From: Psoroptes ovis
Lineage: Eukaryota; Arthropoda; Arachnida; Sarcoptiformes; Psoroptidae
Direction: 5' to 3'
DNA: 64,000 nt
Assembly (NCBI GenBank): GCA_002943765.1
Contig: PQWQ01000011.1
Coordinates: 1,240,001-1,304,000 of the forward strand
Both the position numbers and the translations under genes were made by a program. The notes under the pieces were generated by a model. That model did not search any database, had not been told where the DNA came from, and was given only the letters and a program-made list of their open reading frames with translations. This document shows positions 1 through 14,100 of this stretch, piece by piece; position 1 is the first letter of the stretch, and every line of letters begins with the position of its first letter.

Positions 1-77
1 CATATTGTGATTCTCATGATCAATCAGCCACTTTTTTTCTGACAGCAAAATATCTTCTTTTATACAAACATCACTAT

Positions 78-157
78 TAAGTTGTCCGGAAAGTTCTGGC
101 CGATTTTCATAAGCAACTCTATTGTGATTAACCGGGATGAAATTTTCGGACAACCTA
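78..157 (+). repeat. Mariner-like ~80-bp inverted-repeat element, copy 1
   Basis: TA-bounded copy with a GTTGTCCGGAAAGTTC left end and a TTTTCGGACAACCTAA right end. The interior carries GCCGATTTTCATAAGCAACTC. Confidence 0.75.
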
Positions 158-937
158 ATATTAAAAAATCACAAAATATAACAAATTTCGAAAAAAACAA
201 AAGTAAATTCATTATATTCATTACATTCATCATCATCATCATCAGTGGAGAAAATAATGGACAAAAACAGATTTGTTTTTGTTGTTCCCGAAACAAAATG
301 TCCAACATTTTACATTTCAATAATTCCATTGTTTATTTATCATCATAATTTTCGTAATTTCATAGTTTTATTTTCTTGGACAAAATAATAATAAAATCTG
401 GCCAAATGGATGCTGCGACGATTCTTAATTGTAAAAATCACATTTTACTTGGTCAACACAAGGCAATGTTGATGATGGAAGAATGAAAACATGAAAACAT
501 GAAAACATTTTCGCTTCGATTGATTGGAACAAAGTCGAATGAAAATGCGACAGAAAAAGAATGACAAAAATTGTGGTGACATTTGACAATGTCAATGAAT
601 GTGATTGTGTACCGCAATCATTTCAAACATTTCAATCATCATCATCATCATTGTTTTATTATTGTTGGTTAATCTTACCCTAATAATAACTATAACGATT
701 CAAAGATTTCTTGTATTTTCTATGAGAGAAAATACGAGGAAAAATTTCAAAATTTCATGTTTTGAAATGAATACATTTTGCTATAATGATGATGATGATC
801 ATGTTTTTCTTAAAAAATAAGAAGAAGAAAAATTGAAAATGTTTGAATTAGAAATTCCGGAAGACAATTTCCCGTTCAATTTTTCGATATTTATTTGATA
901 TTTTGTCAAGTCAATTTTTCTTATTTCGATTATAGAT

Positions 938-1016
938 TAGGTTGTCCGAAAAGTTATGGCCGATTTTCATGAGCAATTCTATTTGATAAGCGAAATGAAC
1001 TTTTCGGACAACCTTA
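938..1016 (+). repeat. Mariner-like inverted-repeat element, copy 2
   Basis: AGGTTGTCCGAAAAGTT left end, GAACTTTTCGGACAACC right end and TA at both borders. Confidence 0.75.
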
Positions 1017-1274
1017 ATATTTCCATTATTATTAATATAACATGAATCAAATAATACATGTATTATTACATGTATTTTACAAATAAACCAATACAAATCG
1101 AGTAAAAAAGATGATGGATTTTCATATTTTTTTCCTTTATTTTTTCAAAAAGAAAAAACCCATATTTCATCGAAATTCGTATTCATTTTTCCCTTGAAAA
1201 ATGAAAAAAAAATCCAAAATCATTCATTTCATGATTTCATTGGTTTATATGGAAGTTTGTTTGTTTATTTGTTT

Positions 1275-1305
<31 letters not shown>

Positions 1306-2208
1306 TATACTTGAATTTATTATCCAATGATTATGTAATGTGAAATGTTTCCGTTTGATTCATACGACAAACGAAATAATTCAAAGAAAAGAAAAATTTT
1401 TCATTTTTCTTAAGACTTTTCATTGAAATCTTTATTTTTTGGAGATATTATTACATTACATTTGGAATTCCAAATGTAATATAATGTAAAATATCAAATA
1501 TGAAATATAGAATCAAATGAAAAGCGAAAACTTTCGAGAAAAAATGAATTGAATTCGAATTCGGGATATAAAATGGCGGATTTTCGTTTTATTTCATTTT
1601 ACATTTGAAAAGAATAATAAAGGAGATATTGGATGAATCGTACAAATCTCATATTGAAATATGAGTATTTCCATTTTTCCAAAATTTTCCATTTTTCAAA
1701 AATTTTCACCAATATGAAATTCGAAATCAGAAATTGAATGACAATCATTATGGAATATATTTACTTCATCGACGATGATGATGAAAATGTGTGATATTTT
1801 CATTTTTTTGTTTGATTGAATTGAATCGGAATAAATTTTGTAAATTTGGGTAAAAAAATGAAATAAATTTCAAAAAGTTTGTGGTTCTCGATTTCATTTT
1901 TGAGAGAAAAGGAAGAAATGTCAAAATGTGTTCAAAATTGACTTGGTACATTTTGATTTTGCAGAGATTTTGCATTAAAATGATGACCAAAAATATGAAT
2001 CAAATGACCAGAATTTGGGCCCAGAATTCAAATGGACAACGAATTCATAATTCAAAATTTTTTTTTTTTCGGTCATTATTTACATTTTATCATTTTAACG
2101 CAAATCATTTTGTCAGTTTATTTATCTTTAATTTGAAAATGAACAAAAGACTGCAAAATGAAAAATGATTTAAATATTATTTTTTCTACAGAAAAAGAGA
2201 AAAATTAT

Positions 2209-2287
2209 TAGGTTGTCCAGAAAGTTCTTGCCGATTTTCATGAGCAACTCTCATTGATTAAGCCGAACGAACTTTTCGGCCAGTCTA
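2209..2287 (+). repeat. Mariner-like inverted-repeat element, copy 3
   Basis: Left end AGGTTGTCCAGAAAGTTC. The right end has diverged (ACTTTTCGGCCAGTC). TA borders. Confidence 0.7.
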
Positions 2288-2530
2288 TTACATTCAAAAT
2301 AACATTGAATAACAATAAATTAGATTAATTTACATGTGTTTAACCCTTTGTTTCCACCGAATTCTTTCACCCTAGATTTTTTTTTCGCCGATATGAGAAA
2401 ATCTAATTTTATAATTTAATATCTCATTCAATTCATTCATTTATATTCATTCATTTAGCCATAATATTTTAGATTTTTTTCTCGCTTGTTTTATGCAAAG
2501 TTTCATATCATTATTATGATTATTATTTAT

Positions 2531-2613
2531 TAGGTTTTCCGTAAAGTTTTGGCCGATTTTCATGAGCAACTCTATTGTGATTAAGCGGAATGAATTTTTC
2601 GGACAGCCTGATA
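2531..2613 (+). repeat. Mariner-like inverted-repeat element, copy 4
   Basis: Left end AGGTTTTCCGTAAAGTTT, right end TTTTCGGACAGCCTGA, standard interior with GAGCAACTCTATTGTG. Confidence 0.7.
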
Positions 2614-2813
2614 TTTAAATACATTGATATGATATCATTATTATTATTATTATTATCATTATCTTTATGTTTATGGATCAGTGAATATTGTAATCCGAAA
2701 AATAAAAAAAGATGTATGAAAATGTAATGAATTACGAATGATTTTCGAAAATGAAAATTAGTGAATCCAAGAATAAGCGAAACAAAACAAGAATCATCAT
2801 CATTTTGTTCAAT

Positions 2814-2893
2814 TAGATTGTCCGAAAAGTTCATTCCGCTTAATCACAATAGAGTTGCTAATGAAAATTGGCCAGTACTTTACGGACAACCTA
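2814..2893 (-). repeat. Mariner-like inverted-repeat element, copy 5 (reversed)
   Basis: This is the reverse orientation of the family: AGATTGTCCGAAAAGTTCA left, interior CACAATAGAGTTGC, right end TACGGACAACCTA. Confidence 0.72.
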
Positions 2894-3533
2894 ATATTTC
2901 TCTATTTGATTTTACATCTTTGTAATGGTTTTCTCTCTGTGTATATGATATTATATGATCATTATCATTATTTTTTCTCTTTTTTCGTTATCATTTTGCA
3001 TCAATTCATGTATTTAACATCATTTTTTCTGATGCCATTTCTGCTGGTTGCTGGTGTTTGGCAAAGTTACATCAAGTTACATTTCACAGGGTTCCAGTGA
3101 AAATATATTTTTGACGATGGAAAAAAACAAGATTTTCATTCTATTCTCTTCAAAGGTTTACAAGGCTATTGTTTTTTGTTTGTTTGTCGTTTGTCGACAT
3201 GATAAAGGCTAAACTGACCATAAATTTATTACAGACAAAGATTGGAAATGTACTTTTTCTGTTAGTTTGTTTGTTTGTCGTTTATTTAATTCGCCATTAG
3301 TTCGTTAGTTTTACTGTGTTTGTTGTTTGTGATTCTGTAAAATTCTGAAGAAAAATAATTAATTAATGTCTCATTAAGATTATTTTTTGTTCTTTTCGAG
3401 CTAACAAACAAACTAACAAATAAACATTTATGCACATTATTATCATTAGTTTGTCTTTATTTATGTCTCTGTGTTTCAAAGTCTATTTCGATTTTCGAAA
3501 TAAACAAAGCATAATGTGTATTGTGAAATTTAT

Positions 3534-3612
3534 TAGGCAGTCCGGGAAGTTCTGGCCAATTTTCATGAGCAACTAATGATTAAGCGGGATGAACTTTTCG
3601 GACAACCAAATA
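3534..3612 (+). repeat. Mariner-like inverted-repeat element, copy 6
   Basis: Left end AGGCAGTCCGGGAAGTTC, right end GAACTTTTCGGACAACC, with a small deletion in the interior (GAGCAACTAATGATTAAG). Confidence 0.7.
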
Positions 3613-4315
3613 AAATTGATTCATTCAGAATGTTTGTCATCATTGCTTGATAAAGATTTCTTCTTTTTTTGTTTTATTTACATTCAAAAGCATTATTATA
3701 CATATTATTAATTCATTTGAAAATGAAATAAAACAATGAATAAATATAGTCACAAATATATATTAAAAATTCAAATACAAAAAATATTTTTTTCATTTTA
3801 AATTTTAGGTTAAATCTGAAAAAAAATTTTAATTTTGAAATAAAACATAAGTTAATGCTTATTTAATGAAATGAAAAAATATATTATCATTAGTCAATGA
3901 TTACCTCCATCTTTGAGTTTTCAAAATTCAGAAACAAAGAAATTTTCTGAGATTTTCAAAACAAAAAAGGTTTTCAAAAGTAATTAAAGAATAATTTTCT
4001 TGAGCAGCAAATGAATATCACACAGTGTTTTATGACCCCTTTGATTTACGATGACCTAAGCAGAAAAAAATAAATGAATGAACATAAATTAACCAAGCAA
4101 ACAACGAATCATATGGACATTTAATTAAAATCAAGATTCGTTTATTCATTTATACATTTATTTATTATCAAAACACTGAGATATTAGACTCTTATTCAGA
4201 ATCGAAATCTAATCAATTTCACAGGTATAATTAATAGCTGAAAAATTTATTTTGTGGTTTAATAAATGTGTTTGTGTTTTTCACTGGACAAAGTAGAAAA
4301 ACAAATAAATGAATA

Positions 4316-4395
4316 TATGACTGTCCGGAAAGTTTTTGCCGGTTAAACCGTGAAAAAACAATGAGAAAATCGGCAAAAACTTTCCGGACAACCTA
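4316..4395. repeat. Mariner-like foldback element with long arms, copy 7
   Basis: CTGTCCGGAAAGTTTTTGCC pairs with GGCAAAAACTTTCCGGACA around a short loop. The symmetrical arms are longer than in the common ~80-bp form, so this is a second sub-family that can fold into a hairpin. Confidence 0.7.
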
Positions 4396-4911
4396 ATGAA
4401 TAAATGAATCCGAAATGGAAAAAAAACCATCTCTAGGGCCATTATTGCTTGGGTTTTTCGGCTCTAATTTTACAATTTCAAAATTGTACTGGTTTTTTTT
4501 TGATTTTATTTTGATTTTAAAAAATGAAATAACCAAATGCCAAACCGAAAAAAAAACTGCCAGATACAAGCAAAGCAAAACAAAAAAATAAATTGATATC
4601 TCAATCACCAAGAAGCAACAACATCAGCGTGTATGTGTTGGATGTGTGGAACCTAATAAAAATAGAAAATAGATCCTCAGCATCCATAAATACAAACCAG
4701 AATTGAAAGAAAACCAGATACAATTTTTTGGTTGCAAAGCAACCAAAAGATAGATAACGATACCGAGATATGGGGAAATGTAGGAAAAGTAGTGGATTCA
4801 TTCATTTTTTCTTTTTTATTTTTAATTAGCATCATTTGTCATTTTAATTGCATTTTTGTAGATTTAATTTTCATCTTTTTCCTTGTGTATCTTTATTCTA
4901 TTAGATTGTCC

Positions 4912-4980
4912 GAAAAGTTCTTGCCGATTTTTCCATCGGTATCTGCTTTTAAAATCGGCAAGAACTTTTCGGACAACCTA
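4912..4980. repeat. Mariner-like foldback element with long arms, copy 8
   Basis: The arms are AGATTGTCCGAAAAGTTCTT continuing to GCCGATTTT and the matching AAAATCGGCAAGAACTTTTC continuing to GGACAACCTA, with a loop of about 13 bases. TA at both borders. Confidence 0.75.
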
Positions 4981-5341
4981 ATAGATTCATTTTGGTTTTA
5001 TTTCATTTTATTCGGGTTTTTTTCCACATTTTTGAATTCATATAAATTTTCATTTTTCGGTATTTAATTCAGTGGAATTTTTCCAGCTTTGAATCAATGA
5101 GATAATTTTTTGTGGAAGAAGAAATTTCAGAATTATAGAATTTTCAGAATTTCCAGAATTCAAGAAAATTTCCAAAATTTAAAATATTCAAATTTAATTC
5201 AAATTTTTTTCTTTTCTTCTTAAAATTAGATTTGAATTCTTCTAAATTTCACAGAGAGATAATTTTATGTGTTTTTGTCTTCATCTCTCAAATTCAAATT
5301 CTCTGCCTTTCTTTTCACCATTCTGCATAGATGCACAAAAG

Positions 5342-5428
5342 TATTTGGTTGCCCCATAAGTTCTTGTTGTTTTTTGAATGAAAAAAAAAACTAAAAAAAA
5401 GCAGCAAGAACTTATGGTACAACCCATA
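5342..5428. repeat. Diverged mariner-like inverted repeat
   Basis: TTGGTTGCCCCATAAGTTCT at the left mirrors AGAACTTATGGTACAACCCA at the right around an A-rich centre. The arms differ from the main family (CCATAAG instead of CCGAAAAG), so this is a separate related family. Confidence 0.55.
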
Positions 5429-7513
5429 AGCATGCGGGTATACATTTCAAAGGGTTAATCCTTGATAGAGAAAATTTTGATTTTAATCACCGTGAATAAA
5501 TAGTGAATTATTATTATTATTATTTTTGTTTCTGTCTTTATTCCGATACAATGTATCTTTATCTATCTCTATCTCTTTATGGGTTTTTGATTTCAGTTGA
5601 AATAATTGTAATAAATTATACGCAAAACATTTCAAAATATTTCATTTTCGACCAATTAGTTTTTGGATTTTATTTAAAAAATTGCAAAATTTATACATAT
5701 TTTTTTCAATGAAAAAAGATACAAAATTGAATGAATTTTTCGTTTCAATACGGCTCGTTTAAATTACTCGAATAATGCATGAAATAGTCATTATAATAAT
5801 AATAATAATGAATTCCAATGAAACATTTTTCATTCAAAATTGTTTTCGAAAATGGCTTGAAATGGCTAGTTGTTTTAACATTTTTTTGTAACTAAATGTG
5901 GTCATAATAATATGAAATTGAATCAAGAAGCAGAAGTTGTTTTTCAGCCATTTTACTTAATGGCTATCTGAAATAACAGCAGATGAAGAATATAATGAAA
6001 TAAGGACAATGTTAAAATATCAAAGAAAGATGAATTTTGGCAATTATTATCATCATTATCAGAATCTTTCTATCTTTGAAAATCATCATTGAATAAAGCA
6101 TCAAAACATCGATGATGATGATGATGATTCTGATGATGATAATGTTATGAAAATTTCATTCTAAAATAATCATAATAATAATAATAAATGGATCTTTCAT
6201 TTTTTCATCATCATCGTCATCAACATCATCATTCAAAAATATTGTCGCCAGTGCTAGCCCTCACATGCTTTTTCCACATTGATATTTTTTCTCCATACCA
6301 ATGTGACAAAATGAACAAATCAACAACAACAACAAAATGTGTGATTCAGTTATTTACAAATATTTTCATTTTCAATATTATTTTATTGAATTAAATGCTT
6401 TTGACTTTGACTATGGTTCAAAACAAACTAACATCTAACACAATGATGGCCATTTACTAATAATTGATATGAATATTATTCAGATCAATGACTGCGATCA
6501 GTTCAAGAAACATATGGACTTTCGCATCCGAATTTCCGATGAATTTTTAATTTTTTGAAATTCTCTAAAATTGAATAATTGATCAAATTAAAGATTGATC
6601 TCTAATAATTTCAAGACATCAACACCGATATCCAATTATAATCATGTTGACACAATTTTTTTCAAACCAAAAATATAATAAAATTTGCTTGTTTCTCATA
6701 TAAGAAATCGAGAAGAGACAGCTTGTTTTCTGCCACAAAATTAATAGAAATGAAATTGAATAATGTTCGATGTTTTTCATCGGTAAATTACTACCGAAAC
6801 TTTCAAATTTCAATTGAATTTTCGATAGAAATTTTCACCTGAACTTTTACAAGAATTTTAGTTTCAACTGTTTTCTTCACTTCGTATTTAAAGTGTAAAA
6901 CACTTGAAACAAATTATTCAAACAATTTAACAATTATTGATTCGTTTTGCGAGAATTTCGATTTTTTTTGGATAGTTTTGGTTTGTGGTTATTTGTTTTC
7001 CGGTTAAATAAATTAAAATTATAAAAATTCAACATAAATGAAGCTTAAAAGTTTTTCTTCTTTCGACAAATGAAATGAAAATATGAAAATAAAATAATTT
7101 TGAAATTGAAAAATCGTTGAAATTTCGAGCGCAATTCAATGGAGTAGAAATGAATTGGTTTTTTCTTTCCAAAAATAAACAATCCGAAATGTCATCATTT
7201 ATTTATGTATTTTTTTGGTGAAAAATACCAGAAACTTTAGGCTTCAACCATTATTAATATTTGAAAAAATTATTATTAATATGTTTGAACAAACGAATTG
7301 AAAAGTTTTCACAAACACACACTTCAAAATGATTATTTTCGGAAATTTCATTTCATTTTTTTTGAAATAATTAATAAATAATAATTATTATTATTGTTTC
7401 CCGAGTAATAATCGTTATTCGATGTGAATTATCATTGAAAAGTTTTACCCATAACACTTGAAATGATAATTGATTTTCATTCATTTTTTTTACTTTTCCC
7501 GTAAAATTCACAG

Positions 7514-8158
7514 GTTTCAACAATCATGGATTGAATCATCGAAGCTCATCATCATTATCATTAATGAATTCTTCATTAAGACCTTTAGGACAACAACAAC
7601 AACAACAACACCAACATACAACAATAACGATGAATAATAATGAAAATATTAATAATAATAATAATAATGATGGAAAATTATTTCATTATAATAATAATAA
7701 TAATCATAATCATAATAATAATCAAATAACACTTACAAATATTGCCTCTAGTCATGAAGCAATAGATTCTATAGCATCATCATCATCATCATCATCAACA
7801 TATACAATCGACCATATACAATTATATGATGAATTTGTATCTCGAGGCAATGTAGCAGTGTTGAAGTGCCTTGTTGTTGTTGTCATTGATGGTGTTAGTC
7901 ATTTAATGTCAGGTACTAATGCTATGATACATACGTCATTTTCTTCATCCGGTTCTTCAATATTATCATCATCATCATCATCATCTTCATCAACAAAAAC
8001 AACCACCAAATTCCATCATAATTTGAATACATTTCAATATTTACAGCTATTATCATCATTAAATATTATATTTGAATGGCGTATAAAAAATGGTCCAGCT
8101 TCGAATCCATTACCACCGATCGATCCGATAATAATAATTCATTCAAATCAAACACAAG
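7514..8158 (+). CDS. Dscam-like exon: first half of Ig2 with long low-complexity insert
   Basis: The exon follows an acceptor at 7511-7513 and reads in phase 1. Its first ~110 codons are Gln, Asn and Ser tracts from CAA, AAT and TCA repeats. The Ig2 B-strand motif YDEFVSRGNVAVLKC comes next, which is characteristic of the Dscam Ig2 start, then another Ser-rich stretch and FEWRIKNGP carrying the core Trp. The exon ends at a CAAG|GCAAGT boundary, so the intron begins with GC rather than GT. The exon corresponds in position to insect Dscam1 exon 4, the first half of Ig2, which is hypervariable in insects but appears once here. Confidence 0.75.
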
Positions 8159-11100
8159 GCAAGTTGAATATATTCGAGTCTTGAGAATATCATTCATTTT
8201 CAATGAGAATTTTCTCATTTCGATCGAAATTTTGAAATTCATCCACATTATATTATAATATTTACCCATTATATTCACTCATTTATAACAGTAATAATCA
8301 AATAAATTCATATAAATACACAGTGTGTTTAAACAACACGTTTTTTTCAACACAACACTGCGAAAAAAAAGTCAATTATACGCATCATTTAATCTAATTA
8401 ATGCCATAGGCAAATGGCGACATGGCAAAAATAAGGCAAAAAACAGAAATAAAAGCAAATAGAAATGAAATGTTTGCCAACACACACACACACTCACCAA
8501 TTGGTTTGAAGCGATTGAATTCGTTTTTGTGCCATCAATTTCACCAATTTCAATTTATTAAATTCGAGAGGAGAAATGCAATTGAATCACTTGCAAATTA
8601 TAAAGTTTCATCAATTTTTGAAAAAATTGGTTTTTATTTAATTTCAATTTATTTCTATTTTTTGCTTCGATGAAAATCAAATCATTAGAATCACTGTGTA
8701 AATCAAATACAAAAAATCAAATACGAAAAAACTAAAATTAATTTCTTCAAACAATTTTTCCGTCTCTTCTCCACTCATTTTCAAACAATTTTGATTGAAA
8801 AAATTTCTATTTTTTCAAATTTTTGAAAAAATTTTCAAAACATTTTGAACATTAAACACTGGCAATGCAAGCTAACACACACATTACACATTACTCACAT
8901 CCCTCTACATTTTTTTCCAGGGTGATTTATGGTTTTTTAATTTATTATTAATAGCATTTATACTCTCTGTGTGAAAGTGTTATATTATTATCATTATTAT
9001 TATTGGTGTTTTGTTGGAACCCAAAAATTTTTATCATTATAATAATGTGTAATAATCAATCACACACACACACCAACACCAGCACATTGGGCCCTGAAAA
9101 TATTTAAAATTTGGCTGAGATAATAGAAAAGAAGGGAGAAATTTCAATTTTTCAATTTAAAATTCAATTTTCACAACTTTTTCTCCCGTCACTGACGACG
9201 ACGATCAGTGTGCAGTAATATGCTAATATTCATTAGTATTAATCAGTGAATGTTTCATCAGTGTGTTTTCATAGCAATTTCATTATTTTCCAACCAATGA
9301 ATAAATTGAAAATGTATATGTTTGAAATAGAAAAGAATAATAATGATAATTGGTTAGTAATTACATGATAATGATTGTTAAAATAATGAATTATGTGTTC
9401 AATGTTCAATTTTGATTTGACCACACAAGGGAAATGACTTCACTTTTTTTTGAAACTAAATTTCAATTTACATTACATTCGATTGAAGCTAATAATAATG
9501 AAAATAATCAGCTCCAAAAACGACTACAGATTCAGTGAAAAGTTTATTTTTTAACGAGTTTTTTCCCATTTATTCATTGATTCATTCAATCATTCATTCA
9601 TTCATTCATTTGTGTTTGAATTTATTCAATTTATTCATTCGTTAGCGAGAGATATTGATGGATATTCCTCGCCACATTATTTTCACAATTGAAAATTGTG
9701 AAAATAAAAATCATTGATTTTGAATGATTACGATGATCGACATGACCGCAAGCAAAACTAAAGCCACAGAATATAAAAAATGATAGAAGAATATAAAATG
9801 AGTGAAATGAAAGGAAAAATTTGGTGGAAAAAATAAAAGAAAATAAAACAATTCAAATACGTTTATTGAATATCAATTGATTTTTTTTTTTTTTTTGATT
9901 CACATATCACACTGAATATATAATTTCTCATTGATTAGAATGATAATAAAAATGGAAAAAAATTCGTGAATGAAGACGAGAAAAAAATTTGATGGAATAT
10001 AAAACAAAGCGAAAAACAAAAAATAAATAAATAAATCCGTTATTTTGATAATAATAACACTGAGAAATTGAATGCTTACAAATAAAATATTAGATTGTCC
10101 TGAAAGTTTTGGCTGATTTTCATGAACAACTCTACCGATTGAGCGGTGATGAACTTTTCGGACAACCTGAATACAAAAAACAATAGAATCTGAATGAGAA
10201 AAGTACAAAACAAAACAAAAAAACAAAAACAAAACACACACATCATAATCATCATTGTGAATCAATGTATATTCTATGTTTGTATATTCCATCAATAATG
10301 AAAATGAATAAAGAATAAAGTAAAAAATAAAGCAAGAAAATCAAAATCAGATTCAAAATCAAAATGGAAATGAATCGATATTTGGTTTTGGTACGCACAA
10401 TGAATGAATGAATGAATGCTGTATGAGAGAATGAATGAATAAGAATAAGCTTTATTTTTTATTAACACAGGCCAAAATTTTTGAAAAAATAGAAAAATAT
10501 TGGAAAAAATTTTGACGTGACAGAAATAAATTTCTATTGTGAAATACAATAATAATAATAATAATAATAGAAAACCAAAGCATCAGTGAAGCCAATCGAC
10601 ATTTTTTTTCTTTTTTCGTTGGTTGTTGGCCACAGATTTTTTCAAAAGATATTTTGCTCAAATATTTTTTTTCCTTTCAAGTCTATTCAATGTGTGTGTA
10701 TGTGGCAGTATGAACGATAGAATATACTCATTCAATAGATTGATTGATTGATTAGTTTATTATTATGATTGTCGTTATTATTTTCATTATTATTATTATT
10801 ATTTTGATAATCAGAATAATAATAGTAATCAAATTCAAGAGGAGAAATTTCATTTTGAAAATTTTCATTTTTGAAAAAATGAAAATTTTGAAAAGTTTTT
10901 TGTTTGAAAATTTCAGAAAAAATTCAAGGAAATTTCAAATTATTTTCTCTTCTTAGCTCAAATTCATTCATAATCGATCAAAATTTGATAAAAATTCCGG
11001 TCAAAATTTCCTTGAAAAGAATTTTCAATGACATTTCTTAGGGAAAAATATGAATGGAAGAATTTTTTGAAATCTTGTGTCATTTCAAATTTTCTGTTCA

Positions 11101-14100
11101 TTTTTTCATGAATATTTTGGATCAAATTGAAAATATGAGAAAAATGAAAATAAATTTTCGTTTATTGAATACAAAATGAACTTGCTAGACGTACCCATAC
11201 ATAGACACATACACAGACACATACTCATACACGCACAAACAACGATTCTTAGTGATGTGAAATATTTTCTCGAAGAAAAGATGGTAAAAAATGGGAAAAC
11301 ATCACAGAATCATATAATTTTGATAGATTTCATTCATTTTGTATTTATTTATTTATTCGTTTCCCTTTTTATTTTTCAAATGTGAATTTGTATTTCATTT
11401 GAATTTTGTTTTACTTGAATTTTACTCCGTTTTTTTTTGTTTATAATTTAAAAGTTCAACGTTTACAACTTTGAAATAAACAACTATGAATGAAAGTAAA
11501 AATGGTAGAAAATGAATGAATAAATAGAAATGGATAAATAAATAAATAAATAAGTTTTTCATTTCTGTGTTCAATGAAATAATACTCCTTTTCTGAATGC
11601 CTGCAGGAAGATAAATGAAATGAAATGAAAAAAAAACTACGACTAAATGAAAACGAATTGAAATTGAAATCGAAAATGTAAAGTTTGAATCCAAAGAAAA
11701 TAAAAAAAAATTGTTTGAAATACGAATTTATTCACATTTTTTCTCTGGCAATATTCACATTCACAAATCTTTGAATATTTTCAGTTTTCAAATTCTACAT
11801 CGGGTGAAAGGGTTAAGTAATACGACAGGCTAAAGGGTAAAATTCACACAGTTTTTTGGCAATTTTTAGTGTTTATTCACTCGATCAAGAAGAATATATT
11901 CTGGCTGAAATTTAGACAAAAATAATAATCCAAAGCTCATCATATCATTATGATTAGCGATTATCATACTTATCATCATTATTATTATTATTGTTTTTTA
12001 TTAATTTTATTCCATTTTCCGGACTCGAAAATTGTATTATTGAAATATAATTAAATAAATAAATGAATGAAGAGAAATTATCGAATTGAAAATTTCAACA
12101 AAATGAACATTTTTGATGCATCATTTTTTCGAAGAAAAAATGATAAGATGATGATTATATAAATAATAATAATGATGATATTATCATCATCATCAAAGCT
12201 AAGAGTAACTGAATGTTTATTTTACATGTCTATGTGTGTGTGTGTGTGTTTGTGCAGGACAAATATTTGTTTTTGTGGGATAAAATACAAAATGGAGAAT
12301 GCCCAAAATAAAGAAATGAATGATCATCATCATCATTGCCATCAGTATTGATAAAACTATGGCCATTGAACATATTTGAACTATAGTAATGACTTGATGG
12401 AACAAAAATCAACAATCATCATCATCAGCAGCATCAGTATCATCATCATAGTTATTACAATGTTTGCGTATGTGAAATTGCAAAAAATAATAAAAAATTT
12501 TGAAGAAACGATGATGATAACAAACAACTTGTGAAAGATGCTAAAGATATTCAATATATTAGAATGAATGATAATAAACTTGGTATGAACATACACACAC
12601 ATACGAATATACAAATAAACATAAATAAAACACACATAGCAAATATATTCATTTGTTTGTGTCTTAGTCAGTGTGTGTGTATGAAGATCGTAATTTACCC
12701 GTAAGAAAATATTACATAATATATTCATCGCTGGAAAATATGGTGTAGAATTTCTTCATTTTCTGCTTTGTTTTCTGCTTTGTTTTTTACGTATTGAAAA
12801 ATAAAGAAATGAAATAAAATAAATTAAACATTCAACATTCAAACGAATGGTGGAAATGAAATCAAGAGGAATTTCCCCATTTCAGTCACATTTTTTTCGA
12901 TTATTGCTGTGGATGTTTTTCAGTGCAATATCTCGGTATGCTGGGTGTGAAATACTACAAATATTCTCCGGGTACAGCAGCAGCAGCCCAAAGTTTATTT
13001 GCACAAACACGATTTGTGCGTATGTAAATGAAAATATATTAGAATTCCAACAATAATAATAATAATAAAACAACGACAAAATGCAAAATTTGAAATTTAT
13101 CTTCATCATCATCATCATTGTCGTTGTCTTTGTCGTCAAATACATATAAGATATACGTGGTGGAGAGCGCAATTTTTGGTTGAATTTAACTTTCTTTTTT
13201 TTCACGAAATAAACTTATGACACAACAACAAGTTTTTTTTTTTTTTTTGTAAAAATTTTATTGATTGATAAAAATGATAATGACAATGACAATGACAACA
13301 TTTGATGAAAATAACGACTGACTGAATAATAATTGGAAAAAATTGACCATTTTGATTAAAATGACGGAAAATATATACATTATGAGAAAGGAATGTGATA
13401 GAAAGGTAATTAAATCGAGGATGTTTTGAATACTTTAAATCATAACGATGTGCATGTTTAGCCAATGTGATTAAATTGGAATTTTTTTGCCAAATATGGT
13501 AATCAGCTAAACATTATCATCATTAAGCTAACGATTTAAAAAATTAATGATGTTAAATAACATCCCTTTAGATCAATAACTACCATTTCTATTACATCTC
13601 CCCTCTAAAAAAAAACAATACGGGGGGGTGAAAAAGCGCAACTTTATTTTGGATTGACATCAATTTCGTTTACACAGCGGTATCATCTACTTCTGGACTA
13701 TTTGATCCTTGTGATCTAGCTTGATTTTCCAACTCGATGAATTCTTGCGATCGTTCTAATATTTTTCTCTTCTTCTTTGTCAATTTTATCCTTCTCAATA
13801 TTACGATGAGTACACCAGCGATAATAATCAATAAACAGACTCCTGTTGGAATAAGCATCAACCATTTATTAAAACGATCTTCTTCAGGTTCATCAAGATT
13901 ATTCATTTCCGCTAGTAATTGATCTATGTTTTTCGTTTGGATCGAATAATTATAAATTCCACTGTATAAGTTTTTCCCAATCAATTCGTTTTCATACAAA
14001 TGGAATGAATGATTTCCCAGCGTTTTGCGTACTGATGGTCTGTGATGGAAACTTCCAGCGATAAACTCCTTCTTCTGTGGGATTTTATAAATTTTGTTTT

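Larger units (their letters stand above)
1..7513. other. Non-coding stretch left of the first Dscam-like exon
   Basis: No exon could be supported here. The short open frames are low complexity and lack domains. The stretch is probably Dscam-like intron, since the exon at 7514 begins in mid-gene. It holds nine of the mariner-like inverted-repeat copies, listed separately, and many ATC/CAT microsatellites (for example near 230-245, 630-655, 1280-1305 and 6110-6140). Confidence 0.6.

Noticed and set aside
12217..12728. Several overlapping open frames around TG and CAT repeats
   Set aside because: They follow the microsatellites in alternate frames and have no coding features.
13202..13465. 77-90 residue open frame starting MAKHAHRYDL, present in both LTRs
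   Set aside because: It is conserved only because the LTRs are near-identical. It has no domain, its end differs with the T-run length, and it lies in LTR sequence.
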